DNA of 64,000 nucleotides from SHZL01 sp963815185 (GTDB lineage: Bacteria; Pseudomonadota; Gammaproteobacteria; Xanthomonadales; SZUA-36): positions 30,096-94,095 of the forward strand of contig CAWFGC010000012.1 in the NCBI GenBank assembly GCA_963815185.1, written 5' to 3'. This document shows positions 10,299-17,907 of the stretch, piece by piece; position 1 is the first letter of the stretch; each line of letters starts with the position of its first letter. The notes under the pieces are model-generated. The model made no database searches. It saw only the letters and a list, made by a program, of their open reading frames with translations, and was not told the origin of the DNA. The position numbers were made by a program, and so were the translations under genes.

Positions 10299-12149
10299 CT
10301 AGTATTTCAAGCTGTCACTGGTAAATTCCTTGTCGGGTTTCTTCCCCAGAACCCGCCGCAATACATGATTCATCGTCAACGGGTCATTATCGAACCCACC
10401 ATGCGATTCACTGGCCGTCACCCTTGCGCCGGGAACGTTTCCCTTTGAGTAATGGATTGAAAGTCGCGACAGGTTTTTGCGCTGCTCCACGGTTTTGCTG
10501 AATATCTGCATGCCCAGAAGCTTTTCGGGTATGGTCTCTTCGAAGGCGCGCGATACCAGGTACAAAAGGGATTTGTTATAGGCCTTGGTGACCTCGTCAT
10601 CCTGTTCCAATTCGTCGGTCAGGTTGTAGATGGCCATTTCAGAGATACGGAAGCCGGGGTAGGGCGCTTGCAGATACGGTTGCACATGGTCGGTGAACAG
10701 CTGGACTGAGCCCGCGGGCGCCAGAAGGCTGACGGTCCCAATGGCCAGATTGGGCGACAGGACTTCAAGACGTCGCAACAGGTGAGTAAGAAGGATCATG
10801 CCCGTGCTGTGACCGACCAGGTGGATTTTCTTGACCTTGCCTGATGCGCGGAAAGCTTCGATAAACGCGGCCAAAGTTTGCGAACCGGCGTGCTGGTCTT
10901 CGAAGGGCAGCTCAGCTCCTGCTTTCATTTCCCGCCATAGCGCTCTGCCGGGGACACGGGTGAGTTTCTCCACCAGCTTGTCGATCCAGTCGGTGACGCC
11001 ACCGGCGCGGGCATCGGCTTTCTCCCGGTGGCCGATGATCACGTCCTTGAGTTCTTCGAGCAGGCCGGTGTCGTACATCAAGTGGTAAGGGTAGATGCGG
11101 TTTGCCTTGAAGGTTTCCTTCATCGCCGCGATGCGGCGGGCCGAAGCTTCGGGGCTGTTGAGGCCGCCATGCGCATAAAACAACAGGTGATCGTAATCGT
11201 CCGAATTCGCCACCAGCTTGGACGTTATGCGCACATCGTCCAGCGTACTCCAGTATCGTCCGGTGCATTGGAAATGACCGTCGTCCACGTGCATGAAATG
11301 TCCGGCGATCTCTGCGCGGCCCGGTGCGCTGGACTTTTCGACTGAGCTCGCATTGACACCGGCCCGGCTGGGCAGGGCCCAGATTTGCGGCGTGGGCAAT
11401 GCCATGCGGAATACCCAGGCGTCGTTGATGTTCAGCAGCCAGTCTTCATAGGTCCAAAGCGCCGTGCCGTTTTTTGCCCATTCCTCGCCCCAGGAGTTTT
11501 GTAACCAGAAGCCCTTGTCGTCGTAACCGACGATGGCGAAGGCATGACCACCGACTGACTTTTTGTCGTATTTGATCAGGCCTGTCGTGCTGTCCGGATT
11601 GTTCCAGCCCTTGTGCACATCGGCGGAACAGTAGATGGCGCCGACTTCAGTCAGCGCCGCGTGATAATCGGAGATACGGGTTCCCAGCCGGTAGTAAGCG
11701 CCGATGGTATTGTTGCGGGCGTCCTTGGCCGCTTCGATGGTGTAACCCTGGTTGGCCTGTGGGTCAAATGGGTACAAGTTCTCCTGGCACACGCCCATGT
11801 TGTACCAGCCTTTGATGGCCCCGCGGCAGCTCGACCCTTCGTCCGGCTCACCCGGCCACTCATCGTATCGCTGAGCCATTTCGTACAGCATAAGGGCGCT
11901 GACGCTGATGGGCTGGTTGTTCACCTTGCGCTTGCTTGCCACAATCAGGCGGTCGATCACCGCCGCCAGTCCAAATCCGGTACAGGCATTCGAACTGCCC
12001 TGGTGTCTGATGTGGAGGTTGTCGGGAACCTCGAGCCTGGGGTTGAGATTGACCAGGACCGGCCGGTATGGATAGTCCCTGAAATCGGGTGCGTCGGCCC
12101 GGGCGGTTAAGCGAAACTTGCCGATCTTGGCGGTTTGATCCTTTGCCAT
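10299..12149 (-). CDS. C1 (papain-type) peptidase fused to alpha/beta hydrolase
   Basis: A 616-residue, two-domain protein without a signal peptide, so probably cytoplasmic. Domain 1 (about 15-255) is a papain-family cysteine peptidase: Q50 and catalytic C56 in HQGSSNACTGFG, H202 in VGGHAFAIVGYDD, N218 in LQNSWGEEW. Domain 2 (about 280-600) resembles an alpha/beta hydrolase: HGG oxyanion motif in LLFYAHGGLNS and the nucleophile elbow GHSTG with S448. Both active sites look intact. The ATG at 12149 has GGAGAG 6 nt upstream; a TTG start 12 nt further up would lie inside that ribosome site. Such fusions suggest processing of a peptide and an acyl or ester bond in one target, but no substrate is known. 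It is transcribed alone. Confidence 0.8.
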   Translation of the reverse strand: MAKDQTAKIGKFRLTARADAPDFRDYPYRPVLVNLNPRLEVPDNLHIRHQGSSNACTGFGLAAVIDRLIVASKRKVNNQPISVSALMLYEMAQRYDEWPGEPDEGSSCRGAIKGWYNMGVCQENLYPFDPQANQGYTIEAAKDARNNTIGAYYRLGTRISDYHAALTEVGAIYCSADVHKGWNNPDSTTGLIKYDKKSVGGHAFAIVGYDDKGFWLQNSWGEEWAKNGTALWTYEDWLLNINDAWVFRMALPTPQIWALPSRAGVNASSVEKSSAPGRAEIAGHFMHVDDGHFQCTGRYWSTLDDVRITSKLVANSDDYDHLLFYAHGGLNSPEASARRIAAMKETFKANRIYPYHLMYDTGLLEELKDVIIGHREKADARAGGVTDWIDKLVEKLTRVPGRALWREMKAGAELPFEDQHAGSQTLAAFIEAFRASGKVKKIHLVGHSTGMILLTHLLRRLEVLSPNLAIGTVSLLAPAGSVQLFTDHVQPYLQAPYPGFRISEMAIYNLTDELEQDDEVTKAYNKSLLYLVSRAFEETIPEKLLGMQIFSKTVEQRKNLSRLSIHYSKGNVPGARVTASESHGGFDNDPLTMNHVLRRVLGKKPDKEFTSDSLKY

Positions 12150-12224
12150 AGCGCTCTCCAATAAACGATTGCTTTTCGCAATCCAGGTTTGAAGCTGCGC
12201 GCAGCGTCTCTCGATATATTCTTG

Positions 12225-12248
12225 TGATCACCCGCAAGTGGGTGATCA
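12225..12248. promoter_or_regulatory. Perfect 9-bp inverted repeat upstream of the peptidase-hydrolase gene
   Basis: TGATCACCC (12225-12233) and GGGTGATCA (12240-12248) are perfect inverse copies around a 6-nt loop. There is no following T-run on either strand, so an operator is at least as likely as a terminator. It lies about 75 nt upstream of the protease-hydrolase start, downstream of the ABC operon. Confidence 0.45.
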
Positions 12249-12386
12249 GGTTCCAACCAGCACCAATTGTTGTTCATCCTCGCTGGTTTGCAGCTTATTC
12301 CAATATCTGATTGTGCCAGATGTTGCGGAATTCTCCCAGCAGGCAATTGCCGTGCGTGTTCCTTGCCGGGTATGGTGGCGCATCAA

Positions 12387-13514
12387 TTATCCCGAACGTG
12401 GGATCGCCCGCCCCTCCGGATCGAACAGATACAGATCCTTCACCTCCAAGCCCAAAGTGATGCGATCACCGATTTGCAAACCCTCCCTGTGCGCCAGGCG
12501 GGCACAGTGTTCTGCCTGTGAATCTGCCATACGATTGATTGCCGGGAAATGCACGATCACCTCGTGACCCAGGCGTTCCACTCCCGTTAAGCGCACCGAA
12601 AAATCAAGAACAGTTTCCTCGCCAGGCGCGGCCAGGCGCAATGCCTCCGGCCGCACCCCGGCCTGGAGGGTCTTTCCGTCCAAAGCCGACAAACACTTCT
12701 CAGAATAGCCGCTGCCATGCGCGGTAACCATACAGCCACCGATCGACAGCGCAAAGCTTTGCTCATTGCGCCGAAATGCGGCATCGAAGATATTCATCCC
12801 CGGATTGCCGATGAACCGTGCAACGAAGGTATTGGCGGGCTGTCCGTACAGTTCATTAGCGGTACCCAGTTGCTGCAATACCCCCCGCTTCAGGACAACG
12901 ATGCGTTGACCCAGGGTCATGGCCTCCACCTGATCATGGGTTACATAGAGCGTGGTGATGCCGGTGTCCCGCTGCAGGCGGGCGATGTCCTGGCGGATCT
13001 GCAGACGCAATTCCGCATCGAGGTTCGACAAGGGTTCATCCATCAGAAAGACCTTGGGTTCGCGCACCAGGGCACGGCCCATGGCCACCCGCTGTCGCTG
13101 ACCGCCCGACAGGGCCTTTGGCTGTTTGTCCAGCAGTTCGCCCAGGCTCAAACGCTCAGCCACGTCCCACACACGCCGATCGATCTCCCGCCGCGGCAGG
13201 CGCTGCATTTTGAGGGGAAAGGCCAAATTCCGGCGCACACTCATGTGCGGATAAAGGGCGTAGTTCTGAAACACCATGGCGATGTTGCGTTGCTGTGGAC
13301 TCAGTTCATTGACCAGCGAATCATCGATACGAATTTCGCCGCCGCTGGGCGACTCCAGGCCGGCCAGCAAGCGCAACAGCGTCGATTTGCCGCAACCCGA
13401 CGGTCCCAGAAAAACCATCAGCTCACCATCTTCGACAGTCAGCGAAAAGTCGCTGATGGCTTGCGTGCCATCGGCAAACCGCTTGGTGATATGGGAAAAT
13501 GAAACCCTGCTCAC
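12387..13514 (-). CDS. ugpC: Sugar ABC transporter ATPase (UgpC/MalK type)
   Basis: A 375-residue ATPase of the CUT1 carbohydrate importer class. Walker A is GPSGCGKST, the signature LSGGQRQRVA, Walker B VFLMDEP with D-loop SNLDAEL, and H-loop THD. The C-terminal TOBE-like region (from about 240) holds GVRPEALRL, typical for the MalK/UgpC regulatory domain. The GTG at 13514 starts two bases after the stop of the permease gene, with AAGGG upstream, and gives the family's normal length. It is the last gene of a four-gene operon and would energise the two permeases. MalK-type ATPases are often shared between transporters. The sugar is unknown; UgpC is used as a family name only. Confidence 0.9.
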   Translation of the reverse strand: MSRVSFSHITKRFADGTQAISDFSLTVEDGELMVFLGPSGCGKSTLLRLLAGLESPSGGEIRIDDSLVNELSPQQRNIAMVFQNYALYPHMSVRRNLAFPLKMQRLPRREIDRRVWDVAERLSLGELLDKQPKALSGGQRQRVAMGRALVREPKVFLMDEPLSNLDAELRLQIRQDIARLQRDTGITTLYVTHDQVEAMTLGQRIVVLKRGVLQQLGTANELYGQPANTFVARFIGNPGMNIFDAAFRRNEQSFALSIGGCMVTAHGSGYSEKCLSALDGKTLQAGVRPEALRLAAPGEETVLDFSVRLTGVERLGHEVIVHFPAINRMADSQAEHCARLAHREGLQIGDRITLGLEVKDLYLFDPEGRAIPRSG

Positions 13515-13516
13515 GG

Positions 13517-14350
13517 TTAACCCTTCAGCCCGCTTGTGGCAACACCGCGCACGAACCAGGGCTGGAAAGCGATGAATATCACCAGCACCGGCAACACCAT
13601 CATTACCCCGAAGGCCAGGATGTCGCCCCACTGCACCGGTGGCAAGGTGTAGAAGCTGGCAATTGCCAGCGGCAAAGGCCGCACCGAGTCATCGACGGTC
13701 ATCAGCAAGGGCCACAGATACATACCCCAATACAGCAGGAAGGTGACGATGGCCACGGTGGCGAATACCGGTTTGGTGTTGGGGATCACGATGGCGAAGA
13801 AGGTGCGCAGGGTGCCGGCGCCGTCGAGGCGGGCCGCCTCCTCCAATTCCCGCGGCAGCCCCAGGAAGAACGAATAGAACAAATAAATCGCCAGGGGATT
13901 GGCAACGAAAGGCAGGACCTGCACCGCGTAATCGTTACGCCAGCCCAGCGCCGACAACTGATAAAACAGGGGCACCGCAATGGCCTCGAAAGGAATGATC
14001 AGCAGGGCCAGAACTGCCGCCAGCACGGTGCCCCGGCCGCGCCAGCGCAGACGCGCCAGTGCATAGCCTGCCAGAGCATTGACAACCAAACCCAGGCCCA
14101 CAATCAGTCCGTTGATCAAAGCCGAATTCCACAAGTATCGGCCAAAGGGAATGCGCGCAAACACGTCGCGGTAGTTTTGCATGCCGGCATCGCCCGGCAG
14201 CAATGCGTGCAGCGAACCCATGTCGCTCAATACCCGCGGCTCCGGTTTGAAACTGCCCGCCACCATGAACAGCACCGGGGCGATGAACACCAGGGCTGCT
14301 GCACTCATCAGCAGGTAATTGACGATACTCGACAGACGCTTGCCATGCAT
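13517..14350 (-). CDS. Carbohydrate ABC permease, MalG-like
   Basis: A 277-residue inner-membrane permease with six helices. The EAA loop that contacts the ATPase is visible as LEEAARLDGAGTLRTFFAIVIPNTKP (about 185-210). Length and topology match the MalG/UgpE group. It lies between the first permease (12-nt gap) and the ATPase (2-nt gap), so translation is probably coupled. Confidence 0.9.
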   Translation of the reverse strand: MHGKRLSSIVNYLLMSAAALVFIAPVLFMVAGSFKPEPRVLSDMGSLHALLPGDAGMQNYRDVFARIPFGRYLWNSALINGLIVGLGLVVNALAGYALARLRWRGRGTVLAAVLALLIIPFEAIAVPLFYQLSALGWRNDYAVQVLPFVANPLAIYLFYSFFLGLPRELEEAARLDGAGTLRTFFAIVIPNTKPVFATVAIVTFLLYWGMYLWPLLMTVDDSVRPLPLAIASFYTLPPVQWGDILAFGVMMVLPVLVIFIAFQPWFVRGVATSGLKG

Positions 14351-14362
14351 TGCGATCTTGCC

Positions 14363-15256
14363 TCAGTTGCGGGTCTGCATGAGCAGTTTGCGCTGGGCCA
14401 AGGTAATAACCAGAACGATCAGAAAAAACACAACGCTCATGCTCATCCCTCTGGCTACTTGGGCGCGGTCGAAGGCCGCCTGCACCGCTGCGAACACCAC
14501 GGTGGCGGAATGATTATCCGGCCCGCCCTGGGTCATAATGCGGACCTGATCGAATACCCGAAAGGCCAGGACGGTAGTCACGATCACCACGAACACCAGG
14601 GCATTACGTAACTGCGGCAAGCTCACGTACAAAAAGCGTTGCCAGGTCCTGGCACCGTCAATGGCCGCGGCCTCGTAGAGTTCCCTTGGAACGGCCTGCA
14701 GTGCAGCCAGCAATACCACCATTTGCAGCCCCACGCCCTGCCAGATTGAAGTCAGCATGATGGCCGGCATCGCCCACACCGGATCATGGAGAAAATCCCT
14801 TGGCTGCCAGTAACCGAAACTCAATAGCCGCAACACATGATTCATCAGGCCGTTGGCATCCGGGCCATAGATCAGGATCCACACTACGGCGATCAGCGAC
14901 AAGGGAAATACTACTGGCATGAAGAACAGGCTGCGAAACACTACCCGGCCGCGCAGCGGGCGGTTCAGCCATACGGCCAGCCCCAGGGCCAACAGGGTCT
15001 GCACCGGCACCACGACCAGGGCAAACACCATGTTGTTGAACAGCGCGCGCAGAAACGCCACATCGCCCAACAGGCGCGCATACTCGCGCAATCCCACCCA
15101 TTCCACCGGCAGCGGTGAACCCATACGCGCATTGGTAAAGGACAGTGCGATTGCCAGGATAAAGGGTATGAGGATGAACACCATCAGACCGGACAGAGCC
15201 GGCGCCATGAACAACCAGGCGATGGTTTGCTCGGAGACGTGCGCGCGCTTATTCAT
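14363..15256 (-). CDS. Carbohydrate ABC permease, MalF-like
   Basis: A 297-residue permease with six helices and the EAA loop LYEAAAIDGARTWQRFLYVSLPQLRN. It matches the MalF/UgpA group of CUT1 importers. The ATG at 15256 overlaps the end of the binding-protein gene by 8 nt (ATGAATAA), a sign of translational coupling. The alternative upstream start would overlap by 59 nt. Confidence 0.9.
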   Translation of the reverse strand: MNKRAHVSEQTIAWLFMAPALSGLMVFILIPFILAIALSFTNARMGSPLPVEWVGLREYARLLGDVAFLRALFNNMVFALVVVPVQTLLALGLAVWLNRPLRGRVVFRSLFFMPVVFPLSLIAVVWILIYGPDANGLMNHVLRLLSFGYWQPRDFLHDPVWAMPAIMLTSIWQGVGLQMVVLLAALQAVPRELYEAAAIDGARTWQRFLYVSLPQLRNALVFVVIVTTVLAFRVFDQVRIMTQGGPDNHSATVVFAAVQAAFDRAQVARGMSMSVVFFLIVLVITLAQRKLLMQTRN

Positions 15257-16535
15257 CGGCGCGTGCTTTAGGCCGGTAGCCCTGGTTATCGCGGATGTCC
15301 CGATCAATCACCGCCACCGCGTGGTCCAGGATCGCCTGCACATCGCCGCCGTTTTGTATGTCGCGAAACGCCTGCTCAAACGCCGAGCTGATGATGGGAT
15401 AGGCGGGAGTCCGCGGGCGCGGCACGCTGTAGCCATCCATCAGTTGCAGGGCGTAAAGGTGCAGCGGGCCGCCGGCTCGGTATAATGGTGATCGCGCTAT
15501 CGCTGCCCGTGTGGCGGGCACCGAGCCATTGGCGCCGCTCATGGCCAGTACCTGCCCGGGACGCAACATGAATTGCAGAAACCGCCACGCGGCGCGCGGT
15601 CGTTTACACTGGGTGGTAATACCCCAATTCCAGGAACCCTGGCCGGTACGCGTGCCGTGGCCAAAATCCGGTAAGGGCAATAACAGCAGGTCTTCCCCGA
15701 ACGCTTTACGATAGCGGCGATATTCCCAATGCCCCACCCACGAAAGTGCCACCCGTCCCTGCACAAAGGCGGCGTCATCGAGATTGGGGTCGACGTAGCC
15801 GTCGCGGATCCAGGTTTGCACCTGACCCATGGCTCTCACCGACGCTGTACCGTTGAGCACTCCTTGCGCGGACTGGTAGGAGTCGCGATCGATGAGATCG
15901 CCACCCGCCGATTGCAGCACCGGTGAAAATCCGTAGGCGAACCACTCGCCGGCGTAGTTCAACTTCAGGTCGAGTACCTGCCCGTCAGCGTCGGACGCGC
16001 GCAGGCGTTGCAGGATGGAATTGAACTCCGCCACCGACCAGGCCGAATCCGGACCTTGCGGAATTCGGCCGCCGATTTGGGTCAACATGCTTTTACGCGC
16101 ATACAGGCCGAGCCCCGAATCGAAAGCTGCGACGGTGTACTGCCTGTTACGATAGCTGCCCTGCGCCAGGATGGAAGGCAACAATTCGCGCCGCAACGCC
16201 GGCGTGACGAAATCATCCAGCGCGATCAGCTTGCCCTGCCACACATAGTTGTAGAGATAAGGACCGTCGAACTCCAGCACGCAAGGCAGATCGTCGGCGA
16301 GCGCTGAGGCCTGCACCTGGCCGTTGTAGGTGCCTTCCGGCAGCAATGTAAGCCTTGTCTGAATCGTCTGTTGCTGGCGATTGAATCTGGCGATCTGCGA
16401 CTGCAACACTTTCCGTTCCGCTGCCTGGCCGGAGTGTGCCCACACGCTCACCAGCATTTTGTCTCCGGTCTCGTCAGCCACTGGGGAACATGCCGCCACC
16501 AGCATCAGGACGCCGAATATCAAGTGCCTGCGCAT
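15249..16535 (-). CDS. Extracellular solute-binding lipoprotein (family 1)
   Basis: A 428-residue sugar-binding lipoprotein, the first gene of the CUT1 operon. The N-terminus MRRHLIFGVLMLVAAC is a lipoprotein signal with cleavage before C16. The mature protein has the family-1 pattern: an opening VSVWAHSGQAAERKVLQSQIARFN, a middle DSGLGLYARKSML, and aromatic residues (WVGHWEYRRY, GSWNWGIT) likely to stack on a sugar. No glycosidase or regulator lies next to the operon, so the ligand cannot be guessed beyond a mono- or oligosaccharide. Confidence 0.88.
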   Translation of the reverse strand: MRRHLIFGVLMLVAACSPVADETGDKMLVSVWAHSGQAAERKVLQSQIARFNRQQQTIQTRLTLLPEGTYNGQVQASALADDLPCVLEFDGPYLYNYVWQGKLIALDDFVTPALRRELLPSILAQGSYRNRQYTVAAFDSGLGLYARKSMLTQIGGRIPQGPDSAWSVAEFNSILQRLRASDADGQVLDLKLNYAGEWFAYGFSPVLQSAGGDLIDRDSYQSAQGVLNGTASVRAMGQVQTWIRDGYVDPNLDDAAFVQGRVALSWVGHWEYRRYRKAFGEDLLLLPLPDFGHGTRTGQGSWNWGITTQCKRPRAAWRFLQFMLRPGQVLAMSGANGSVPATRAAIARSPLYRAGGPLHLYALQLMDGYSVPRPRTPAYPIISSAFEQAFRDIQNGGDVQAILDHAVAVIDRDIRDNQGYRPKARADE

Positions 16536-16629
16536 TACCTTTCCTACCTTAGCAAAAACAGGCGGCAGACACGAAACCTGTTGCCTGTCGCATCAACAGC
16601 CGATGCCACCCACACCATCGAGGGCTCTG

Positions 16630-17130
16630 TCAGAGCCCCTTGGCCGATGCCGCGGAACGGGCAGCCTGTTCGTAGGCGCCTGACAAGGCTCTTAGCGAGG
16701 TAGTGAGGAAGGCAAGTTCTTCCGAATCGGTAACGAATTTCAGCGCGGGTTCGAGATATTTGCGCCGGTCTTCCAGGAATTCCAGATAATGTTCGTGCCC
16801 TTTCCTGGTTGCTTTGTAGAACACTTCTTTGCCAACGCGCTCGTTGGACGTTACGCCCAGTTTGGTCAGCTTCTTGAGCGAGTAGGACACCAGGTGCATA
16901 TCGTCAATAGCCAGTGCAAAGGCGAGATCCGCGCCTTTAAGCGGTTTGTTCCGGTAGACCAGAAGGTGCAGCAAAAACACATCCAGATCGGACAGTCCGG
17001 CAACGGTCGAAGAGTTGTTGCGCTGACTCATCCATCTACGCACGGAATTCCACAACACCGTCAGGGTGAGTTCGAGTTCCGACAGACGCTCTCCATCAAT
17101 TTTGCTGGTTTCAGTTTTCTTCTTTGCCAT
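16630..17130 (-). CDS. Winged-helix transcriptional regulator (MarR-like)
   Basis: A 166-residue protein with a Lys-rich N-terminus followed by a winged-helix fold: LSDLDVFLLHLLVYRNKPLKGADLAFAL, the recognition-helix region DDMHLVSYSLKKLTKLGV, and a wing with ERVGKEVFYKATRKG. The C-terminal helices would form the dimer interface. This matches MarR-related HTH_27-type regulators that bind small hydrophobic or aromatic ligands. It is divergent from the NTF2-like/TonB receptor genes across a 260-nt AT-rich spacer with inverted repeats, so it probably controls that cluster and itself. Ligand unknown. Confidence 0.75.
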   Translation of the reverse strand: MAKKKTETSKIDGERLSELELTLTVLWNSVRRWMSQRNNSSTVAGLSDLDVFLLHLLVYRNKPLKGADLAFALAIDDMHLVSYSLKKLTKLGVTSNERVGKEVFYKATRKGHEHYLEFLEDRRKYLEPALKFVTDSEELAFLTTSLRALSGAYEQAARSAASAKGL

Positions 17131-17247
17131 ATCAATTTCCCAAAAAGGTCTGCATCGAGGGCCTGCATTGATGCGCCGGATTAATGTACAGAACCTTATT
17201 TTATGCTGTTTCCCATTCTATAGCATAAACAAATTACCGGGCTGTAC

Positions 17248-17299
17248 GTTATAAAACAATAACAACATGTTGACAAAACATAAACATTTTAAGTATATT
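17248..17299 (+). promoter_or_regulatory. Sigma-70-type promoter with overlapping palindromes
   Basis: TTGACA (17270-17275) and TATATT (17294-17299) are separated by 18 nt in an AT-rich spacer upstream of the NTF2-like gene. The palindrome AACATGTT (17264-17271) overlaps the -35 box. The inverted repeat GTTAT-N6-ATAAC (17248-17263) lies directly before it. Both are plausible sites for the divergent winged-helix regulator. Inference from sequence only. Confidence 0.6.
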
Positions 17300-17391
17300 T
17301 CAAGAATAAAATTAAAATCAGGGATGAGGACAATTGCAGGATGTCCATCTCCGGGCCCGTAGTACGCAGTATTTACAACAGGAGAGCGTTA

Positions 17392-17835
17392 ATGGTCGAT
17401 GAGGTGCTTTCACGCCAGTTCGAGGAATTGTACGAAGAATGGGGCGCGGCGATCGCCAATAAGAAGCACGACTGGCTGGAAGGGTTTTTCGCTGACGATT
17501 TTCTGGGAACAGCCCAGCCCTGGCCAACGTTGTGTGTCGACAAGCAAGGGATGATCGACCTCGACAAGTCGATCGAAGTCATGGACACCAACTGGATTCA
17601 CGTCGTCGCCCACAAAGTGGGTGACACGGTCATTACGCTGGGTCTCGTCAAGTACAACAATGAAGAATTCAAGCCGGGTTCATCGATTGCAGAGGGCATG
17701 CCGACAGGGCAGGAAATCAGCCAGTTGACGAAAGGAAAGGTCGTCGCCTACGTCAATGGCTGGCGACACAATGGACAACGCTGGCAGGTTTTTGATCATC
17801 ACATGGTCGGAATCGTGCAGGGTTGGGATTCATAG
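17392..17835 (+). CDS. NTF2-like (SnoaL/DUF4440-type) protein
   Basis: A 147-residue protein with the cone-shaped NTF2-like pattern: an N-terminal helix with FEELYEEWGAAIANKKHDWLEGFFADDFLG, and closing strands NGWRHNGQRWQVFDHHMVGI. Members act as small isomerases, dehydratases or ring-hydroxylating accessory proteins, so no reaction can be assigned. The ATG at 17392 has AGGAG 7 nt upstream; an upstream ATG at 17341 has none. It is the first gene after the promoter and is followed by the TonB receptor, about 70 nt on. Confidence 0.72.
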   Translation: MVDEVLSRQFEELYEEWGAAIANKKHDWLEGFFADDFLGTAQPWPTLCVDKQGMIDLDKSIEVMDTNWIHVVAHKVGDTVITLGLVKYNNEEFKPGSSIAEGMPTGQEISQLTKGKVVAYVNGWRHNGQRWQVFDHHMVGIVQGWDS

Positions 17836-17907
17836 TTTCATGCGTTCAATAAGCGCTGGACCGATGGATGGACAGAGGCGCGGCCAAAGAGTCAAATGGA
17901 GTTAAAC

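Noticed and set aside
13499..14611. Long plus-strand open frame over the sugar permease genes
   Set aside because: It is the antisense shadow of two permeases with clear EAA loops; its product is His/Gln-rich and matches no family.
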